Shown here: positions 52,032-61,902 of the stretch, piece by piece
How the letters are laid out: each line of letters begins with the position of its first letter
Position numbering within the stretch: position 1 is the stretch's first letter
The notes under the pieces: generated by a model
Databases searched by the model: none
What the model saw: the letters and a program-made list of their open reading frames with translations, nothing else
What the model was told of the DNA's origin: nothing
Made by a program: the position numbers and the translations under genes
Assembly: GCA_945873625.1 (NCBI GenBank)
Contig: CAMCDS010000001.1
Span: forward strand, 62,001 to 126,000
Direction of reading: 5' to 3'
DNA: 64,000 nucleotides
Source of the DNA: an uncultured Porphyromonadaceae bacterium
GTDB lineage: Bacteria; Bacteroidota; Bacteroidia; Bacteroidales; Muribaculaceae

Positions 52032-53507
52032 ATGAAACACAACCTCGTAATCCACAACACTCTGAGCAGGACAAAAGAGCTCTTCAAACCCCTCCATGAG
52101 GGTCATGTCGGAATGTATGTCTGCGGCCCGACCGTGTATGGCGACGCCCACCTCGGCCACGCGCGTCCGGCCATTACGTTCGACATCCTCTTCCGCTATC
52201 TGACACATCTGGGCTATAAAGTGCGCTACGTCAGAAACATCACCGACGTCGGCCACCTCGAGCACGACGCCGACTCGGGCGAGGACAAGATCGCCAAGAA
52301 AGCACGCCTCGAGCAGCTCGAGCCGATGGAGGTGGTGCAGCTTTACCTCAACAGATACCACCGCGACATGGAGGCCCTCAACGTGCTGCCGCCCAGCATC
52401 GAGCCCCACGCTTCGGGCCATATCATCGAGCAGATCGAATACATCAAGAAGATACTTGAGTCGGGCTATGCCTACGTGAGCCAGGGCTCGGTGTACTTCG
52501 ACGTGGAGAAATACAACAAAGACCACGACTACGGCAAGCTCTCGGGCCGAAACATCGACGAGCTCCAGAACACCACCCGCTCCCTCGACGGACAGGACGA
52601 GAAGCGCAATCCCCTTGACTTCGCCCTCTGGAAAAAGGCATCGCCCGAACATATCATGCACTGGCCCTCGCCCTGGAGCGAAGGATTTCCCGGATGGCAC
52701 CTCGAATGTTCGACGATGGGAACCAAATACCTCGGCGAGACATTCGACATCCACGGAGGAGGACTCGACCTCATGTTCCCCCACCACGAATGTGAGATCG
52801 CCCAGAGCGTCGCAGCCCAGGGACACGAGGCCGTGCGCTACTGGATGCACAACAACATGATTACCATCAACGGAAAGAAGATGGGCAAATCGTACAACAA
52901 CTTCATCACCCTTGAGCAGTTCTACGAAGGCTCCCATCCCCTCCTCTCGCAGGCGTTCGCCCCGATGGTGATACGATTCTTCATCCTTCAGGCCCACTAC
53001 CGCTCGACAGTCGACTTCAGCGACGCCGCCCTAATCGGCGCCGAGAAGGCCCTCCAGAAGATGCTCGACGGATACCGCCGCCTCCAGAACCTCCTCCCGG
53101 CCGAGAAATCGACCGTTGAGCTCCCTGACTACACGAGCCTCTGCTACGAGGCCATGGACGACGACCTCAACACCCCGCAGGTGATAGCCACGCTCTTCGA
53201 CGCATGCAAGGTAGTGAACCAGGCCACCGACGGCCTCGCCAAGCTCAACGCCGACGACCTCGCCAAGCTCCGCCACCTCTTCGACACATTCCTCATCGAG
53301 CTGCTGGGCGTACGCGTCTCGGCCGAGGCAGAAAACGCCGAAGCCACTAAGGCATTCGAGGGTGCCGTCGACCTGCTGATGGAAATCCGCACAAACGCGA
53401 AGGCCAATAAAGACTGGGCTACCTCCGACCTTATCCGCAACAAGCTCGCCGAACTCGGTTTCGACATAAAAGACACCAAGTCGGGCGTGGAATGGAGCCT
53501 CCGCTAA
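52032..53507 (+). CDS. cysS: Cysteinyl-tRNA synthetase
   Basis: 491 residues. Class I signature HLGH at 40-43 in [11 protein letters not shown], zinc ligand Cys31 with later CSTM and HHECEIAQ ligands, and KMGKS in place of KMSKS ([12 protein letters not shown]). The Ser-to-Gly change in KMGKS is a common variant. It charges tRNA-Cys. A bidirectional terminator separates it from the next, convergent gene. Confidence 0.97.
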   Translation: MKHNLVIHNTLSRTKELFKPLHEGHVGMYVCGPTVYGDAHLGHARPAITFDILFRYLTHLGYKVRYVRNITDVGHLEHDADSGEDKIAKKARLEQLEPMEVVQLYLNRYHRDMEALNVLPPSIEPHASGHIIEQIEYIKKILESGYAYVSQGSVYFDVEKYNKDHDYGKLSGRNIDELQNTTRSLDGQDEKRNPLDFALWKKASPEHIMHWPSPWSEGFPGWHLECSTMGTKYLGETFDIHGGGLDLMFPHHECEIAQSVAAQGHEAVRYWMHNNMITINGKKMGKSYNNFITLEQFYEGSHPLLSQAFAPMVIRFFILQAHYRSTVDFSDAALIGAEKALQKMLDGYRRLQNLLPAEKSTVELPDYTSLCYEAMDDDLNTPQVIATLFDACKVVNQATDGLAKLNADDLAKLRHLFDTFLIELLGVRVSAEAENAEATKAFEGAVDLLMEIRTNAKANKDWATSDLIRNKLAELGFDIKDTKSGVEWSLR

Positions 53508-53527
53508 TCCATTGACCTTATATACGC

Positions 53528-53560
53528 AAACGGCGCCGATTCGCGAATCGGCGCCGTTTT
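53528..53560. terminator. Bidirectional terminator, 32-bp perfect palindrome
   Basis: AAACGGCGCCGATTCG pairs with its exact complement across 53528-53559, T-rich on both flanks. Lies between convergent cysS and the next gene. Confidence 0.85.
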
Positions 53561-53581
53561 GGCTGTATATGGTTCTGAGAA

Positions 53582-54916
53582 TCAACGGTAGAAGATGCGG
53601 GCCTTGCGGTCTACGCGCCAGCAGCGGCCGTCGAAGCGGGCCGTGCCGCGCATCTCGGTGTCTATGCTTGCGAAGCCTTTGGTATCGGCGAGGTCGGTGC
53701 CCTCGCATCCTCCGCCGAGAGTCTCCACAGGCGTGATGAGAGCCATCTCGGCGAGTGTGGCGTCGGGCACCACGTAGAAGGAGCCTGTGAGGCCATCGGC
53801 GGTTTCGAGGCAATACACGTCGTGGGCGGGATTGAACGTGCGGTCGGCCCTGACAAAGATGCCGTCGGCGTTTACGCGTCCAAGATAGATGGAGCGTTTA
53901 CGCGGAGCCGCCTCTCCCCGTGCCGGCGCGGCAGCGGCAGTTACGGCAGCCGTTGCCTGAGCCATACGCTTGCGTGTGGCCGCCTCAGCCTGGCGCACCT
54001 CTTCGAGAGCCGCGCGCAGGTCGGAGTTCTCCTTGCGCAGTCCGGCGGTCTCGCTCCTCACGGCCGCAAGGTTCTCCTCAAGCATGGCCACGCGCTCTTT
54101 TGCGGCACGCAGCTCCTCGCCGGCTTTGGCCAGCTCCTCGTTTTTGGCGGCAATGGTCTTGCCGAATTTCTCGCGTATCTCGTCGATTTCCTCACCGCTA
54201 TGGGGGGTGTCGGTGAGCAGCGGACGGTCGGGGCGCTGCGGCTTAGCGTTCTCGCGCATAGTCCTCGCGGCATATACCACAAGAGCTATCACAATGATGA
54301 TGAGCACTATGAGGATGCCTACATATATCCATGTCGACGAATCGTCTTTGCGCACGGGGGCTGTCTCAAGGTCTTCCACCTCGAGCTTCTGCTCCCCGAC
54401 GCCGGCCGCCGTGTCGGGCACGGACACAGTTGCGGGAGCGGCAGTGTCGGCCGAAGCCGCCTGCGCGGCCTGTGCGGCAGGCTGTTCCTGCGGGGCGGGC
54501 TTCTCCTCCGTGGCCGGAGCCGGGGCGGGAGCGGCAACAGTCATGGCGTTGATTTTAGCGCGGATACGGTTGCGGGCAGCCTTTCCTTTGGCCTGGAGTC
54601 CGGATGCATTCAGGGCCGTTACGCTCCAGAACTCCACGAGCTGCTTCTTGTCCCATTTGTCGTAGCCGGCCGGGAGATTTATTGCCTTGAACGCCTTGAT
54701 ATTCTCTTTCTCCTTGGCTTTGAGGCTCTTTTCAAGTTCTGCCATAGAGGCGGCCTTCACGTCGTCGAGATAGCCCGAGCCGTCGTTGGCATATCTGAGA
54801 TAACACTGTGTCGCAATAGTGCGTGCCTGCTCCATCTCGCGGTCGGTAACCGCGCCGGCTGTCGGCACGAGGATGGCAAGCAGCGTTATGAACGATATTA
54901 GTCTGTAAAATTTCAT
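53582..54916 (-). CDS. Membrane protein with signal peptide, TM helix and coiled coil
   Basis: 444 residues. Signal-like segment 1-22, an exported helical part (25-130), a Pro/Ala-rich linker (130-185), a clear TM helix (about 199-222, IYVGILIVLIIIVIALVVYA), then a long coiled coil (about 245-340, ELAKAGEELRAAKERVAMLE) and a C-terminal globular beta domain (SIYLGRVNADGIFVRADRTF, DVYCLETADGLTGSFYVV). The helical exported start and cytoplasmic-side domain suggest a membrane-tethered scaffold. No family recognised. Confidence 0.8.
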   Translation of the reverse strand: MKFYRLISFITLLAILVPTAGAVTDREMEQARTIATQCYLRYANDGSGYLDDVKAASMAELEKSLKAKEKENIKAFKAINLPAGYDKWDKKQLVEFWSVTALNASGLQAKGKAARNRIRAKINAMTVAAPAPAPATEEKPAPQEQPAAQAAQAASADTAAPATVSVPDTAAGVGEQKLEVEDLETAPVRKDDSSTWIYVGILIVLIIIVIALVVYAARTMRENAKPQRPDRPLLTDTPHSGEEIDEIREKFGKTIAAKNEELAKAGEELRAAKERVAMLEENLAAVRSETAGLRKENSDLRAALEEVRQAEAATRKRMAQATAAVTAAAAPARGEAAPRKRSIYLGRVNADGIFVRADRTFNPAHDVYCLETADGLTGSFYVVPDATLAEMALITPVETLGGGCEGTDLADTKGFASIDTEMRGTARFDGRCWRVDRKARIFYR

Positions 54917-54964
54917 TGCCTTATGTATGTGATATTATGTTAGTCGTTGAGTATAAGGAACCGG

Positions 54965-56419
54965 CTACATCTCTTTGCGGAGGCGCGCTACCGGAATCTT
55001 AAGGCGGTCGCGGTATTTCGCCACCGTGCGCCGCGACACGTCGTAGCCCTTCTCCACGAGCACGGCGCGGAGCTTCTCGTCGCTGAGCGGGTGGCGCTTG
55101 TCTTCGGCAGCGATGATGTCGCGCATCTCCTCCTCCACCTGCCGGTTGGTAAACTCCTCCCCCTCTTCGCCGAGGCCGTCGGAAAAGAAGAATCGGAGCG
55201 GATATATCCCCCAGGGAGTGGCAGCATACTTATTGTTAGTGGCGCGCGACACCACCGATATGTCGTAGCCCGTCATCGACGAGATGTCTTTGATCATCAT
55301 CGGGCGCAGGGCATGGACGTCCTGGGTGAGGAAATAGTCGCGCTGCAGCTTGACGATAGCCGTCATCACGGCGAAGAGCGTCTCGCGCCGCTGCCTGACA
55401 ATCTGGATGAAGTCGCGCGCGGCGTTGAAGCGTGAGATCACAAACTCCTTACCCTTACGCGCGGAGCGGCTGCGCGCGTTGCGCTCCATGCGGGCTACGG
55501 CTTCAGCAAACGATTCCTCAATGCGGAGGTCGGGGCTGCCGGGAAGAGCCACAGTGATCTGGTCGCGGTCTACCGATATGATGAAGTCGGGCACGATCGG
55601 CGTAGCCTTCTCGATGGCGCCGGAGCCGAGGGCGCTGCCGGGCTTGGGATTGAGCGTAAGTATGAGGTCGATGGCCTTCCTCACCTCCTCCTTGTCGACA
55701 CGCAGATGCGAGGCTATCCTGTCGGCATGCTTCATCGTGAACTCCACAAACTGCCTGTCGAGGATACTTATGGCGAGGTCGCGTTCGGGCGAAGGGGGAA
55801 GCGCCCGGGCCTGAAGCTGCAGACATTCGCGCAGGTCGCGCGCGGCCAGTCCGGGAGGGTCGAGACTCCTCACGGCATCGAGGGCGGCGGCAAAGGTGGG
55901 CGCGTCGGGCTCGAAACCCGTCGAGATGGCCATGTCGTCGATAAGCTGGCTTTCCGAGCGCCGCAGATAGCCGTTTGAGTCGAGGCTTCCTATTATGAAA
56001 CGTGCGGTCAGCTCCACCTCAGGGGTCAGCGAGCGCTCGGAGAGCTGGCGTTCGAGATTACCGTAAATTGATTCCGCGTCGTCGGCCGGAGTGAAGTCGT
56101 AGCCGGCGTCGTCGGGCGAGAAATTGTTGGCTTCGAGGCGATAGTGGGGTATGTCGTCCACATTGCCGTAGTCGGCTTTCTGCATATCCTCGGCCGTCTC
56201 GCGAAATTCCGAGCCGTCGTCGGTAAGATTGCTCTGCACGGTCTCGGGCACGGGCGCCTCGTCGACGCTTTCGAGAGCCGGATTCTCGGCCAGCTCGTCG
56301 GCCACGGCCTGTTCGAGCTCGGGCGCGGAGAGTTCCAGCAGCTTCACGTAGCGGAGCTGCTGGGCTGTGAGCCGCTGCACGGTGCGCTGCTCGAGACCGA
56401 TATTCTGACTCTGACTCAT
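54965..56419 (-). CDS. rpoN: RNA polymerase sigma-54 factor
   Basis: 484 residues from ATG at 56419. The activator-interacting domain is intact (VQRLTAQQLRYVKLLELS), the core-binding region follows, and the C-terminal RpoN box is SRRTVAKYRDRL. The consensus is ARRTVAKYRE, so the first residue differs. Sigma-54 needs an AAA enhancer protein for open complex formation; none is encoded in the window. The gene is followed after 48 bases by the coiled-coil protein gene on the same strand. Confidence 0.95.
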   Translation of the reverse strand: MSQSQNIGLEQRTVQRLTAQQLRYVKLLELSAPELEQAVADELAENPALESVDEAPVPETVQSNLTDDGSEFRETAEDMQKADYGNVDDIPHYRLEANNFSPDDAGYDFTPADDAESIYGNLERQLSERSLTPEVELTARFIIGSLDSNGYLRRSESQLIDDMAISTGFEPDAPTFAAALDAVRSLDPPGLAARDLRECLQLQARALPPSPERDLAISILDRQFVEFTMKHADRIASHLRVDKEEVRKAIDLILTLNPKPGSALGSGAIEKATPIVPDFIISVDRDQITVALPGSPDLRIEESFAEAVARMERNARSRSARKGKEFVISRFNAARDFIQIVRQRRETLFAVMTAIVKLQRDYFLTQDVHALRPMMIKDISSMTGYDISVVSRATNNKYAATPWGIYPLRFFFSDGLGEEGEEFTNRQVEEEMRDIIAAEDKRHPLSDEKLRAVLVEKGYDVSRRTVAKYRDRLKIPVARLRKEM

Positions 56420-56574
56420 TGATAGAACGGGCAAAGGCACCACAAGCCGCCAAAGGCTGCGGAAGCCGAGTGCGAAATTACTATTTTTCCCTCTTATATC
56501 CTTGTTCCGGCACGAAAAAAAGCATGGCAGTCAAAAAAAATCCCTCTAAATTTTTATTTTCCTAAAATATTGAT

Positions 56575-56582
56575 TAATTTTG
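56575..56582 (+). promoter_or_regulatory. -7 box (TAATTTTG) of the TPR protein gene
   Basis: Places the transcript start near 56590, so the ATG at 56611 is the translation start and an in-frame ATG at 56587 is excluded. Confidence 0.65.
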
Positions 56583-56610
56583 CACCTTGAAAAATATACG
56601 TAACTCAACA

Positions 56611-57297
56611 ATGGCATCAAACGACAAAAATCCCCAGGAGGAAGCCAACGGCATAGAGAACCTCAACTCACACCTCACTTCCGCCGGAGAGAAGTTGGCT
56701 AACAACAAGAAAATCATATACTGGGCAGTAGGAATCATCGTGCTGATCGGCGCTTTCCTTGCTGCGTATTTCTTCATATACCGCAACCCGAAGCTCAACA
56801 AATCGTATGAGGCTTACAATCAGGTTGAGCTCGACGCCATGGGCAACGACTCGATCGCAGCCGTGAAATATATGGAGGTGGCCAAGAAATACGGCAACTC
56901 CTACGGCGGCAACCTCGCCTATTTCGACGCCGGCATGGCTCTCTACCGCCTGGGCAAATACAAGGAGGCTCTCGCAGCCCTTGAGAAATTCTCGTCGAAA
57001 GACGAGCTGCTCGACGCCAACGCAGCCATTCTGCGCGGCGACTGCAACGTGAACCTCAACAAGTATCCCGAGGCAATCAAATGCTTCGAGGAGGCTATCG
57101 GCATCGCCAAAAACAATTCTGAGATAGCACCCCGCGCGCTCCTCAAGGAGGCCAACGTCTACGACGCTCAGAAGAAATATGCCGACGCACTCAAATGCTA
57201 CGAGACAATCAAGACGCAGTATCCTGAGTTCAGCCTCGGCAACGGCATGACTATCGACGCATACATCGAGCGCGAGAAAGCCCGCCTCGGACAGTAA
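56611..57297 (+). CDS. Membrane-anchored tetratricopeptide protein (YfgM-like)
   Basis: 228 residues from ATG at 56611. N-terminal cytoplasmic stretch, one TM helix (about 37-57, IIYWAVGIIVLIGAFLAAYF), then TPR repeats: AGMALYRLGKYKEALAALEKF, CNVNLNKYPEAIKCFEEAIG, AQKKYADALKCYETIKTQYP (each shortened here). This is the YfgM/BamD-like arrangement in which TPRs face the periplasm and help envelope protein folding. Function inferred from architecture. Confidence 0.8.
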   Translation: MASNDKNPQEEANGIENLNSHLTSAGEKLANNKKIIYWAVGIIVLIGAFLAAYFFIYRNPKLNKSYEAYNQVELDAMGNDSIAAVKYMEVAKKYGNSYGGNLAYFDAGMALYRLGKYKEALAALEKFSSKDELLDANAAILRGDCNVNLNKYPEAIKCFEEAIGIAKNNSEIAPRALLKEANVYDAQKKYADALKCYETIKTQYPEFSLGNGMTIDAYIEREKARLGQ

Positions 57298-57408
57298 GAA
57301 ACCGACACCACCATTCCCGTCGGCGGAACGCGGCCACCGGGCCGGCACCGCCGACAGCGGACCAAAAGCATACCCATAAAATAATAAAACAGATTTGCTT
57401 ATTTTATG

Positions 57409-57449
57409 AAAAAGGGGCAGAGTTTGTGAGCTCTCCCCCTTTTCTTTTT
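57409..57449 (+). terminator. Terminator after the TPR protein gene
   Basis: Stem AAAAGGGG-CAGAG pairs with CTCT-CCCCCTTTT, followed by CTTTTTG. Confidence 0.75.
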
Positions 57450-57524
57450 GCCCACCTGCGAAGCCGCCTGTCCAGTCCCGCTGAAGATATTGAACTATCC
57501 GCCGGACTGATGATTGATAAAATA

Positions 57525-57556
57525 TTTGGCAATTCAAGGTATTTTTCTTAATTTTG
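57525..57556 (+). promoter_or_regulatory. psd-pssA operon promoter
   Basis: TTTG at 57525-57528, 20 bases, TAATTTTG at 57549-57556. The rest of the gap 57450-57524 shows nothing notable. Confidence 0.7.
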
Positions 57557-57628
57557 CGCTTGGTTTGAACACACCTTAATGAACTGTTTTTATTTTAAAC
57601 AGTTTCTGAAACCACAACGTCGACAAGA

Positions 57629-58291
57629 ATGAGAATCCATCGCGAAGGAACCAATATACTCATAATGCTTCTCGCAGTGCTGGCGGCAATCAATCTGCTC
57701 GTCTGGCTCTTCATGCCTCCGTATGTGATTCCCGTCATAAGCACCGCCATCTCGGCTTTGGCATACGGTTTCGTGTTCAACTTCTTCCGGTGTCCGCACC
57801 GCGTCTACAAGGGTCCCCGCCACGGATATGTGGCAAGCTCTGTCGACGGCCGCGTGGTAGCCGTCGAGCGCGTCGAGGAGCCGGAGTTCATTGGCGGCCC
57901 GGCCATAATGCTCTCGGTGTTCATGTCGCCGCTCAACGTGCACGCCAACTGGTTTCCGGTAGACGGACGCGTGGAATACATCCGCCACCACCGCGGACGC
58001 TTCCTCTCGGCCTACCTCCCCAAGGCAAGCACCGACAACGAGCGGAGCACCATCGGCATCGTGTGCGACGACGGCACTAAAATCACCGTGCGCCAGATAG
58101 CCGGCGCGATGGCCCGCCGCATCGTAACCTACGCCCACAAAGGGCAGTCCGCAAGCATCGACGACCACCTCGGTTTCATCAAATTCGGCTCGCGTGTCGA
58201 CCTCTACCTTCCGCTCGACGCCGAAATCCTCGTCAGCATCGGCGATACCACAGTGGGCGGCGTTACCCCGGTGGCAAAGCTCCACAGCTGA
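57629..58291 (+). CDS. psd: Phosphatidylserine decarboxylase (short, single-type)
   Basis: 220 residues. Self-processing pyruvoyl enzyme; the cleavage-serine block is FIKFGSRVDLYLPLDAEI with Gly-Ser, and the earlier FMSPLNVHANWFPVDGRVEY is the conserved His-rich segment. It makes phosphatidylethanolamine from the product of PssA. N-terminal hydrophobic helix (about 9-30) anchors it to the membrane. The gene runs into pssA and a DUF4834 gene, a standard Bacteroidales lipid cluster. Confidence 0.92.
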   Translation: MRIHREGTNILIMLLAVLAAINLLVWLFMPPYVIPVISTAISALAYGFVFNFFRCPHRVYKGPRHGYVASSVDGRVVAVERVEEPEFIGGPAIMLSVFMSPLNVHANWFPVDGRVEYIRHHRGRFLSAYLPKASTDNERSTIGIVCDDGTKITVRQIAGAMARRIVTYAHKGQSASIDDHLGFIKFGSRVDLYLPLDAEILVSIGDTTVGGVTPVAKLHS

Positions 58292-58387
58292 CCCGCATGA
58301 GCAAAATCGCCCCTGAATCCGTTATTACTGTCAGAGACTCCGGCCCGGTCGGACCGCTGTCTGCCACACTCTGAATTTTTCTGCCAA

Positions 58388-59095
58388 ATGAACTTCATTA
58401 CCAGTCAGATACCCAACACCATCACCTGCCTCAACATCCTGTCGGGATGCGTGGCCATAATCTGCGCCTCTTTCGGAGAAAGCCCGCTCCACGGGCTGAC
58501 CGGAATAGAATGGGCCTACATCTTCATCGGAATAGCAGCCGTAGCCGACTTCTGCGACGGACTGGCCGCACGCACCCTGCACGCGTATTCGGAGCTGGGT
58601 AAGCAGCTCGACTCGCTCTGCGACGCAGTGAGCTTCGGCGTGGCTCCGGCCATGACCCTCTATTTCCTTACCGCCTCGCAGGGTGCGCACTGGGGGCTCG
58701 TGGCTCTGCTCATCCCCATAGCCGGCGTAATCAGACTGGCCCGCTTCAACATCGACACCCGGCAGACCACATCATTCATCGGGCTCCCAATCCCGGCCAA
58801 CGCCATCTTCTGGATCGGATACACGGCCTCGGCTACTGCCGGCGCCGGATTCCTGCTCGAATGGTGGGTGCTCGTGCCGGTCGTGGCGGCGGAATGCTGG
58901 CTCATGGTGTCGCCACTCCCGATTTTCTCGCTCAAGATGAAGAGCCTCGGATGGCGCGGCAACGAAGCGCGATGGATACTCGCCGTTGCGGCGGTGGCGC
59001 TGGTAGCCACGCTCCACACGGGCGGACTCCTGTGGCTCATAATCTTCTATGTGCTTCTGTCGATGCTTCCGTTCGCACGCCGGCAGGCTCACTGA
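58388..59095 (+). CDS. pssA: CDP-diacylglycerol--serine O-phosphatidyltransferase
   Basis: 235 residues, several TM helices. The CDP-alcohol phosphotransferase motif is exact, D-G-x2-A-R-x8-G-x3-D-x3-D, read in DGLAARTLHAYSELGKQLDS and following LCD. Makes phosphatidylserine for Psd. It lies 96 bases after psd in the same direction. Confidence 0.94.
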   Translation: MNFITSQIPNTITCLNILSGCVAIICASFGESPLHGLTGIEWAYIFIGIAAVADFCDGLAARTLHAYSELGKQLDSLCDAVSFGVAPAMTLYFLTASQGAHWGLVALLIPIAGVIRLARFNIDTRQTTSFIGLPIPANAIFWIGYTASATAGAGFLLEWWVLVPVVAAECWLMVSPLPIFSLKMKSLGWRGNEARWILAVAAVALVATLHTGGLLWLIIFYVLLSMLPFARRQAH

Positions 59096-59191
59096 CCTCC
59101 GCCTCCGGACCTTCACTTGCCCGGCAATCTGGCACGCCGTTTGCTTCCCCTTTGCCCGGAAAGTAGCCGTCAACAATAATACTACCGACTG

Positions 59192-59611
59192 ATGACAACC
59201 GCTATCATACTCATTCTCCTCCTCGTTCTCTTCATGCTCTGGCCCAGGATAATGAGCTGGCTGCAACCCTACATACAGCGATGGATGGCCCGCCGCATCG
59301 AGAAATTCGTGCGCAACGCCGCCGGCATGCCTCCGCCGCCGAAGCAGAAGAAAAGCCGTGCCCGCCGCGAAAACGCCGGACACTCCGCTCCTCAAGGCGA
59401 CGCATACCGCAGCCGCGCCGGCTACCGCGACCGGCAGGACGACGAGCCGGTGATTCCGCGTGAATATGCCGAAGACGTGGAGTTTACCGAGACGGTCGAC
59501 TATTCCGAAGACCGCTTCACCGACCGCGACGGACGCGAACACACCTCTACACGCATCCGCACCGAAAGCCAGGTGAGCGACGCCGAATGGGAGGAAATAA
59601 AAGGTAAATAA
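59192..59611 (+). CDS. DUF4834 family membrane protein
   Basis: 139 residues. One N-terminal TM helix (about 3-25), a basic/Pro linker, and a conserved C-terminal block TETVDYSEDRFTDRDGREHT. DUF4834 genes usually follow pssA in Bacteroidales, as here. Function unknown. The mobile-element-like repeat begins directly after its stop codon. Confidence 0.85.
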   Translation: MTTAIILILLLVLFMLWPRIMSWLQPYIQRWMARRIEKFVRNAAGMPPPPKQKKSRARRENAGHSAPQGDAYRSRAGYRDRQDDEPVIPREYAEDVEFTETVDYSEDRFTDRDGREHTSTRIRTESQVSDAEWEEIKGK

Positions 59612-59814
59612 CTAAGAGTATGTTTGAATTTAACACGAATTGATTTAAACATACTTCTGCTATAAATTCTTTCTATCCCCCTGAAGGTCTTTTTTGGCTG
59701 ATTTCGCCAAGCCTCATCGGTCTCGATGCCCGCATCGCTCCCTCTTCGACTTGCGGAATCATCTCAAAAAATCCTCTTCAAGTGAATAGAAGTTAACTTC
59801 AAACATACTCTAAG
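59612..59814. mobile_element. MITE-like non-coding element with terminal inverted repeats
   Basis: About 203 bases between two inverted ends: left CTAAGAGTATGTTTGAATTT (59612-59634 with 3 more bases) and right arm 59792-59814; the 23-base arms match with two mismatches. The left end is itself palindromic, pairing with TTAAACATACTT at 59644-59655. There is no gene inside, and a clear target duplication is not visible (TAA-type duplication possible). Solo related ends lie at 40316-40337 and 39372-39383. Confidence 0.65.
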
Positions 59815-59821
59815 AATATAA

Positions 59822-60676
59822 GTGCAAAAGACACTCTATATAAGCGACCTCGACGGCACGCTGCTCGATTCCGACTCGCTGATAAGCAGGGCGAGCGCCG
59901 ACATGCTCAACCGCGCCATAGCCGCCGGTGCCAGTTTCTCGATAGCCACCGCACGCACGCCGGCCACAGTGGCCTCGCTCCTATCTGAAGTCGACACCGA
60001 CCTCCCGATGGTGGTGATGACGGGTGCCACGCTCTGGAACCGCAAGGACGGAAAATACACCCACACCTGCTTCATCCCCGAGAAGGAGGCTGAGAAGGCA
60101 GTCGACATCTACCGCCGGCTCGGCTTCTCATCGTTTGTCTACACACTGCGCGACAACATGCTCCACATATACCATATCGGTGAGCTCTCGCCTCAGGAAA
60201 AGACATTTATGGATGAGCGCGACGACAGTCCGTTCAAGACGTTCCACATCCCGGCCGACGGAGAATCCGCACTCCCCTCCCCGCTCGACCGCGTGGTGCT
60301 CTTCTACGGCGTGCGGCCCGACGCCGAAGCCTACCGCGCACATGAGGCCGTGAAGGAGAGCATGGTCTGCTCGCCCCTATGCTACCACGACATCTACGGC
60401 CCGGAAATCGCCGTGGCCGAAGTGTTCGCCGCTGAGTCGACCAAGGCGCGGGGCGTGCGCACTCTGGCCGACAGCATCGGAGCCACACGCATAGTGGCAT
60501 TCGGCGACAACATCAATGACCTCCCCATGCTGCGGGCCGCCGACGTGGCCGTGGCCGTGGAAAACGCCGTCGACGAAGTGAAAGCGGCTGCCGACATCGT
60601 AATCGGGCCCAACACGGCCGACTCCGTGGCGAAATTCATACTCGACGACTTCACCTCCCAAACCATTCACGACTGA
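59822..60676 (+). CDS. HAD-IIB (Cof-type) sugar phosphatase
   Basis: 284 residues from GTG at 59822; an in-frame stop lies directly before it, so no longer form exists. HAD motif I is ISDLDGTLLDSD (residues 6-17) and the last motif is GDNINDLPMLRAADVAV. Probably dephosphorylates sugar phosphates or similar. The element end lies 7 bases upstream, so the native promoter and start may have been replaced. Confidence 0.9.
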   Translation: MQKTLYISDLDGTLLDSDSLISRASADMLNRAIAAGASFSIATARTPATVASLLSEVDTDLPMVVMTGATLWNRKDGKYTHTCFIPEKEAEKAVDIYRRLGFSSFVYTLRDNMLHIYHIGELSPQEKTFMDERDDSPFKTFHIPADGESALPSPLDRVVLFYGVRPDAEAYRAHEAVKESMVCSPLCYHDIYGPEIAVAEVFAAESTKARGVRTLADSIGATRIVAFGDNINDLPMLRAADVAVAVENAVDEVKAAADIVIGPNTADSVAKFILDDFTSQTIHD

Positions 60677-60678
60677 GC

Positions 60679-61902
60679 ATGGTATCAATCTACGACCGCC
60701 AACGCACCGGTAAGCTCATCTTCATCGTGGTGTCAATCATCGCGGTAATCATCTTCGTCATCATATCCAACAACCTCGTCAAGCAGCTCGCTCAGCAGGA
60801 GCGGGAGAGGATGAACATCTGGGCCAAATCTACCGAAAGGCTGGCAACGGCCGACGTGAACTCCGACTTCGAGTTTCTGCTGCAGATAATAAGCCAGAAC
60901 AACTCTATCCCCGTGCTGCTCACCGACTCGGCATTCAACATCCTCGAATCGCGCAACTTCTCGATGCCCGACAAGGCCGACAACGGCAAATTCGTGTTTG
61001 CCGACCTATCGGAGAAAAACCGCGACTACCTGCTCGGCCGCCTGCGCAAGGCTGCCGGAACGGCTTCGCTCCACTCCCTCTCGCAGTCGAACCCGCATTT
61101 CATCGAGGTAGAGGCGTTCGGAGGCTCACACCAGTATATCTACTACGAAGACTCCATACTCCTGCGCCAGCTCTCGCTCTTCCCCTACATCCAGATTGTG
61201 GTGATGATTATACTGGCGGTAATCATCTATGTGGCCGTGCTCTACACCAAACGCGCGGAGCAGAACCGCGTCTGGGCCGGACTCTCGAAAGAGACCGCCC
61301 ACCAGCTCGGCACCCCCATCTCCTCGCTGATGGCATGGACGCAGTATCTCGAATCGTCAGGCACCGACCCGTCGGTGGTGAGCGAAATCGACAAAGACGT
61401 GCACCGTCTGTCGACCATCGCCCAGCGCTTCTCTAAGATAGGGTCGAGGCCCGAGCTTCAGCTCGAATACCTCAACGAGACCGTAAGCGGCGCCCTTCTC
61501 TATATGCGCAGCCGCGTCAGCGGAAAAGTGGAAATCAATCTCGACCTTTCGGCCGACGACAGCCCCGTGATGATGTCGGCATCGCTCTTTGAATGGGTGA
61601 TGGAAAACCTTACGAAAAATGCCGTCGACGCTATGGACGGAGCCGGCAAGATCACCATCACCACCGGCACCGAGCGCGACAAGGCTTTCATCGAGGTGAA
61701 AGACACGGGCAAGGGAATAGCCCGCAAGAATTTCAAAAACGTGTTCAACCCCGGCTTCACCACCAAGAAGCGCGGCTGGGGTCTGGGACTGACGCTCGTC
61801 AAACGCATAATCGAAGACTATCACCGCGGACGCATCTTTGTCAAGGAATCGGAACTCGGCAAAGGCACCACATTCCGCATCGAACTCCCTCTTGCCGGAT
61901 GA
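60679..61902 (+). CDS. Sensor histidine kinase (orphan)
   Basis: 407 residues. Two TM helices (about 12-31 and 170-190) flank a periplasmic part of about 130 residues. Phospho-accepting His208 is in SKETAHQLGTPISSL, N-box ENLTKNAVDAMD, G1 VKDTGKGI, G2 GWGLGLTL. The H-box variant with HQLGTP is typical of Bacteroidota WalK-like or NtrY-like kinases. No response regulator is adjacent. Starts 2 bases after the HAD gene stop and its stop overlaps the next start. Confidence 0.93.
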   Translation: MVSIYDRQRTGKLIFIVVSIIAVIIFVIISNNLVKQLAQQERERMNIWAKSTERLATADVNSDFEFLLQIISQNNSIPVLLTDSAFNILESRNFSMPDKADNGKFVFADLSEKNRDYLLGRLRKAAGTASLHSLSQSNPHFIEVEAFGGSHQYIYYEDSILLRQLSLFPYIQIVVMIILAVIIYVAVLYTKRAEQNRVWAGLSKETAHQLGTPISSLMAWTQYLESSGTDPSVVSEIDKDVHRLSTIAQRFSKIGSRPELQLEYLNETVSGALLYMRSRVSGKVEINLDLSADDSPVMMSASLFEWVMENLTKNAVDAMDGAGKITITTGTERDKAFIEVKDTGKGIARKNFKNVFNPGFTTKKRGWGLGLTLVKRIIEDYHRGRIFVKESELGKGTTFRIELPLAG

